Of a DNA stretch of 12,480 nucleotides, positions 11,634-12,480 are shown piece by piece; position 1 is the stretch's first letter; each line of letters starts with the position of its first letter. This stretch comes from Thermoplasmatota archaeon (GTDB taxonomy: Archaea > Thermoplasmatota > Thermoplasmata > GCA-020350865 > JAUVCJ01). The notes beneath the pieces are model-generated. The model was given only the letters and a program-made list of their open reading frames with translations. It was not told the DNA's origin and did not search any database. The position numbers and the translations under genes were made by a program. The stretch covers positions 1-12,480 of the forward strand of contig JAUVCJ010000044.1 of the NCBI GenBank assembly GCA_030595765.1, read 5' to 3'.

Positions 11634-12480
11634 ATGAGCGATCAAGTGTCACTTGCAAAGTACGAGTTCAAACGCCAGATAGAGGAGATCCAGGCTGCCA
11701 AAGGCAGAGCCACCGAGCTGATATCGCTGTATGTCCCATTTGACAGGCAGATAAGCGATGTTGTAGCGTATCTGCGCAATGAGTTCTCTCAATCCAGCAA
11801 CATTAAATCGAAAAGCACCAAGAAGAACGTGACAGCTGCCATAGAATCCATTATGAGCCGTCTTAAGAACTACAAGCGCCCACCTGAAAATGGGGTGGTC
11901 TTCTTTGTTGGCCATAAGGCCGCAACTGGAGACCAGACCGAGATGGTGCAGTTCGTTATCGAGCCTCCAGATGTCATCACCACCTTCTTCTACAGATGCG
12001 ATTCCCTCTTCTATCTGGACCCGTTGATGGACATGCTAAAGGAGAAGGATTCCTACGGCCTCCTCGTCATTGACAGGTCAGAAGCGACATTGGGAATTCT
12101 GCGCGGCAAGCGCATCCAGACCATCAAGAACGTTCCATCTCTGATACCCAGCAAGCACGGGAAGGGTGGCCAGTCCCAGAATCGTTTCGAGCGCCTCATT
12201 GAGATAGCGGCTCATGAGTTCTACAAGAAGATCGAGGATCTAGCAACGGATTCATTTCTTGGAGAGGATCTAAAAGGCATTCTAGTAGGGGGCCCCGGAC
12301 CCACAAAGGAGTTCTTCCTGAATAACGATTACCTTCATCACGAGCTGCGAAAAAAGGTGCTGGACACCTTCGATATCTGCTACACTGACGAGTCTGGCTT
12401 GAGAGAGCTGGTGGACAAGGCTCAAGATCACCTTTCAGACCTGGAGGTCATGCAGGAGAAAAAGGTGATGCAACGCTTTT
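11634..12480 (+). CDS. prf1: Peptide chain release factor aRF1 (eRF1 family), 3' end missing
   Basis: Single archaeal class-1 release factor recognising all three stop codons and triggering peptide release. Only the first 282 codons (of about 410-420 in the family) lie in the window. The N-terminal domain has the stop-codon-reading motif NIKS (in SSNIKSKSTKK, residues 60-63) and YRCDSLF, a match to YxCxxxF, both as in archaeal and eukaryotic factors. The middle domain carries the catalytic GGQ loop (GKGGQSQNRFERL). The frame is uninterrupted to the window edge. ATG at 11634 is the first in frame and starts MSDQVSLAKYEFKRQIEE, a usual N-terminus. The gene reads away from the tRNA-Val gene, which lies on the other strand. 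Confidence 0.95.
   Translation, partial: MSDQVSLAKYEFKRQIEEIQAAKGRATELISLYVPFDRQISDVVAYLRNEFSQSSNIKSKSTKKNVTAAIESIMSRLKNYKRPPENGVVFFVGHKAATGDQTEMVQFVIEPPDVITTFFYRCDSLFYLDPLMDMLKEKDSYGLLVIDRSEATLGILRGKRIQTIKNVPSLIPSKHGKGGQSQNRFERLIEIAAHEFYKKIEDLATDSFLGEDLKGILVGGPGPTKEFFLNNDYLHHELRKKVLDTFDICYTDESGLRELVDKAQDHLSDLEVMQEKKVMQRF

Overview
The window is archaeal. It holds an omnipotent aRF1 release factor with NIKS and GGQ motifs, a FEN-1 flap endonuclease with a PCNA-binding tail, an archaeal SRP RNA, a tRNA with a bulge-helix-bulge intron, a pre-PUA/PUA protein and archaeal SepF. TATA-box promoters sit about 25 nt upstream of starts, and several of these predict leaderless mRNAs. Base composition is moderate and genes are closely packed. 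I infer a euryarchaeon, most likely of the Thermoplasmatota / Methanomassiliicoccales type, but the sequence alone does not prove the lineage.

Layout, left to right. 16-2288: an SDR-type L-threonine 3-dehydrogenase, then a ribbon-helix-helix protein with a long acidic tail behind a leader full of GAGAAGC half-sites, and directly after it a PUA-domain RNA-binding protein. 2319-4590: sepF with its own promoter; mtnA, whose start codon lies in a degenerate 20-bp tandem repeat; and a two-zinc-ribbon protein overlapping mtnA by 4 nt. 4597-4757: a degenerate 37-bp tandem repeat between convergent genes. 4777-6321 (minus): a membrane protein with an 18-residue repeat tail, about six membrane segments and a C-terminal zinc ribbon. 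It is divergent from the FEN-1 gene (6420-7439). A Ras-like GTPase follows (7630-8154).

8222-8546 (minus) is the SRP RNA. Between it and the tRNA-Val gene lies what looks like an accessory segment. It carries a decayed copy of an ATPase promoter/start, a tiny zinc-ribbon ORF and a full-length AAA/STAND-like archaeal ATPase (8935-10749). The ATPase promoter is bracketed by TGACC-N4-GGTCA palindromes.

10849-11460 is the most unusual part. Five 85-90 bp units, with a 176-bp higher-order dimer period, lie directly downstream of tRNA-Val(CAC). Each keeps a 9-bp stem and a 16-nt loop although the stem sequence changes, and each ends with a copy of the tRNA 3' end. The tRNA itself has a 30-nt intron in its D-loop rather than its anticodon loop. 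The window ends inside the aRF1 gene.

Most genes are core informational or metabolic functions that work independently. The possible new system is the tRNA-Val-linked hairpin array, perhaps together with the tightly regulated ATPase beside it.
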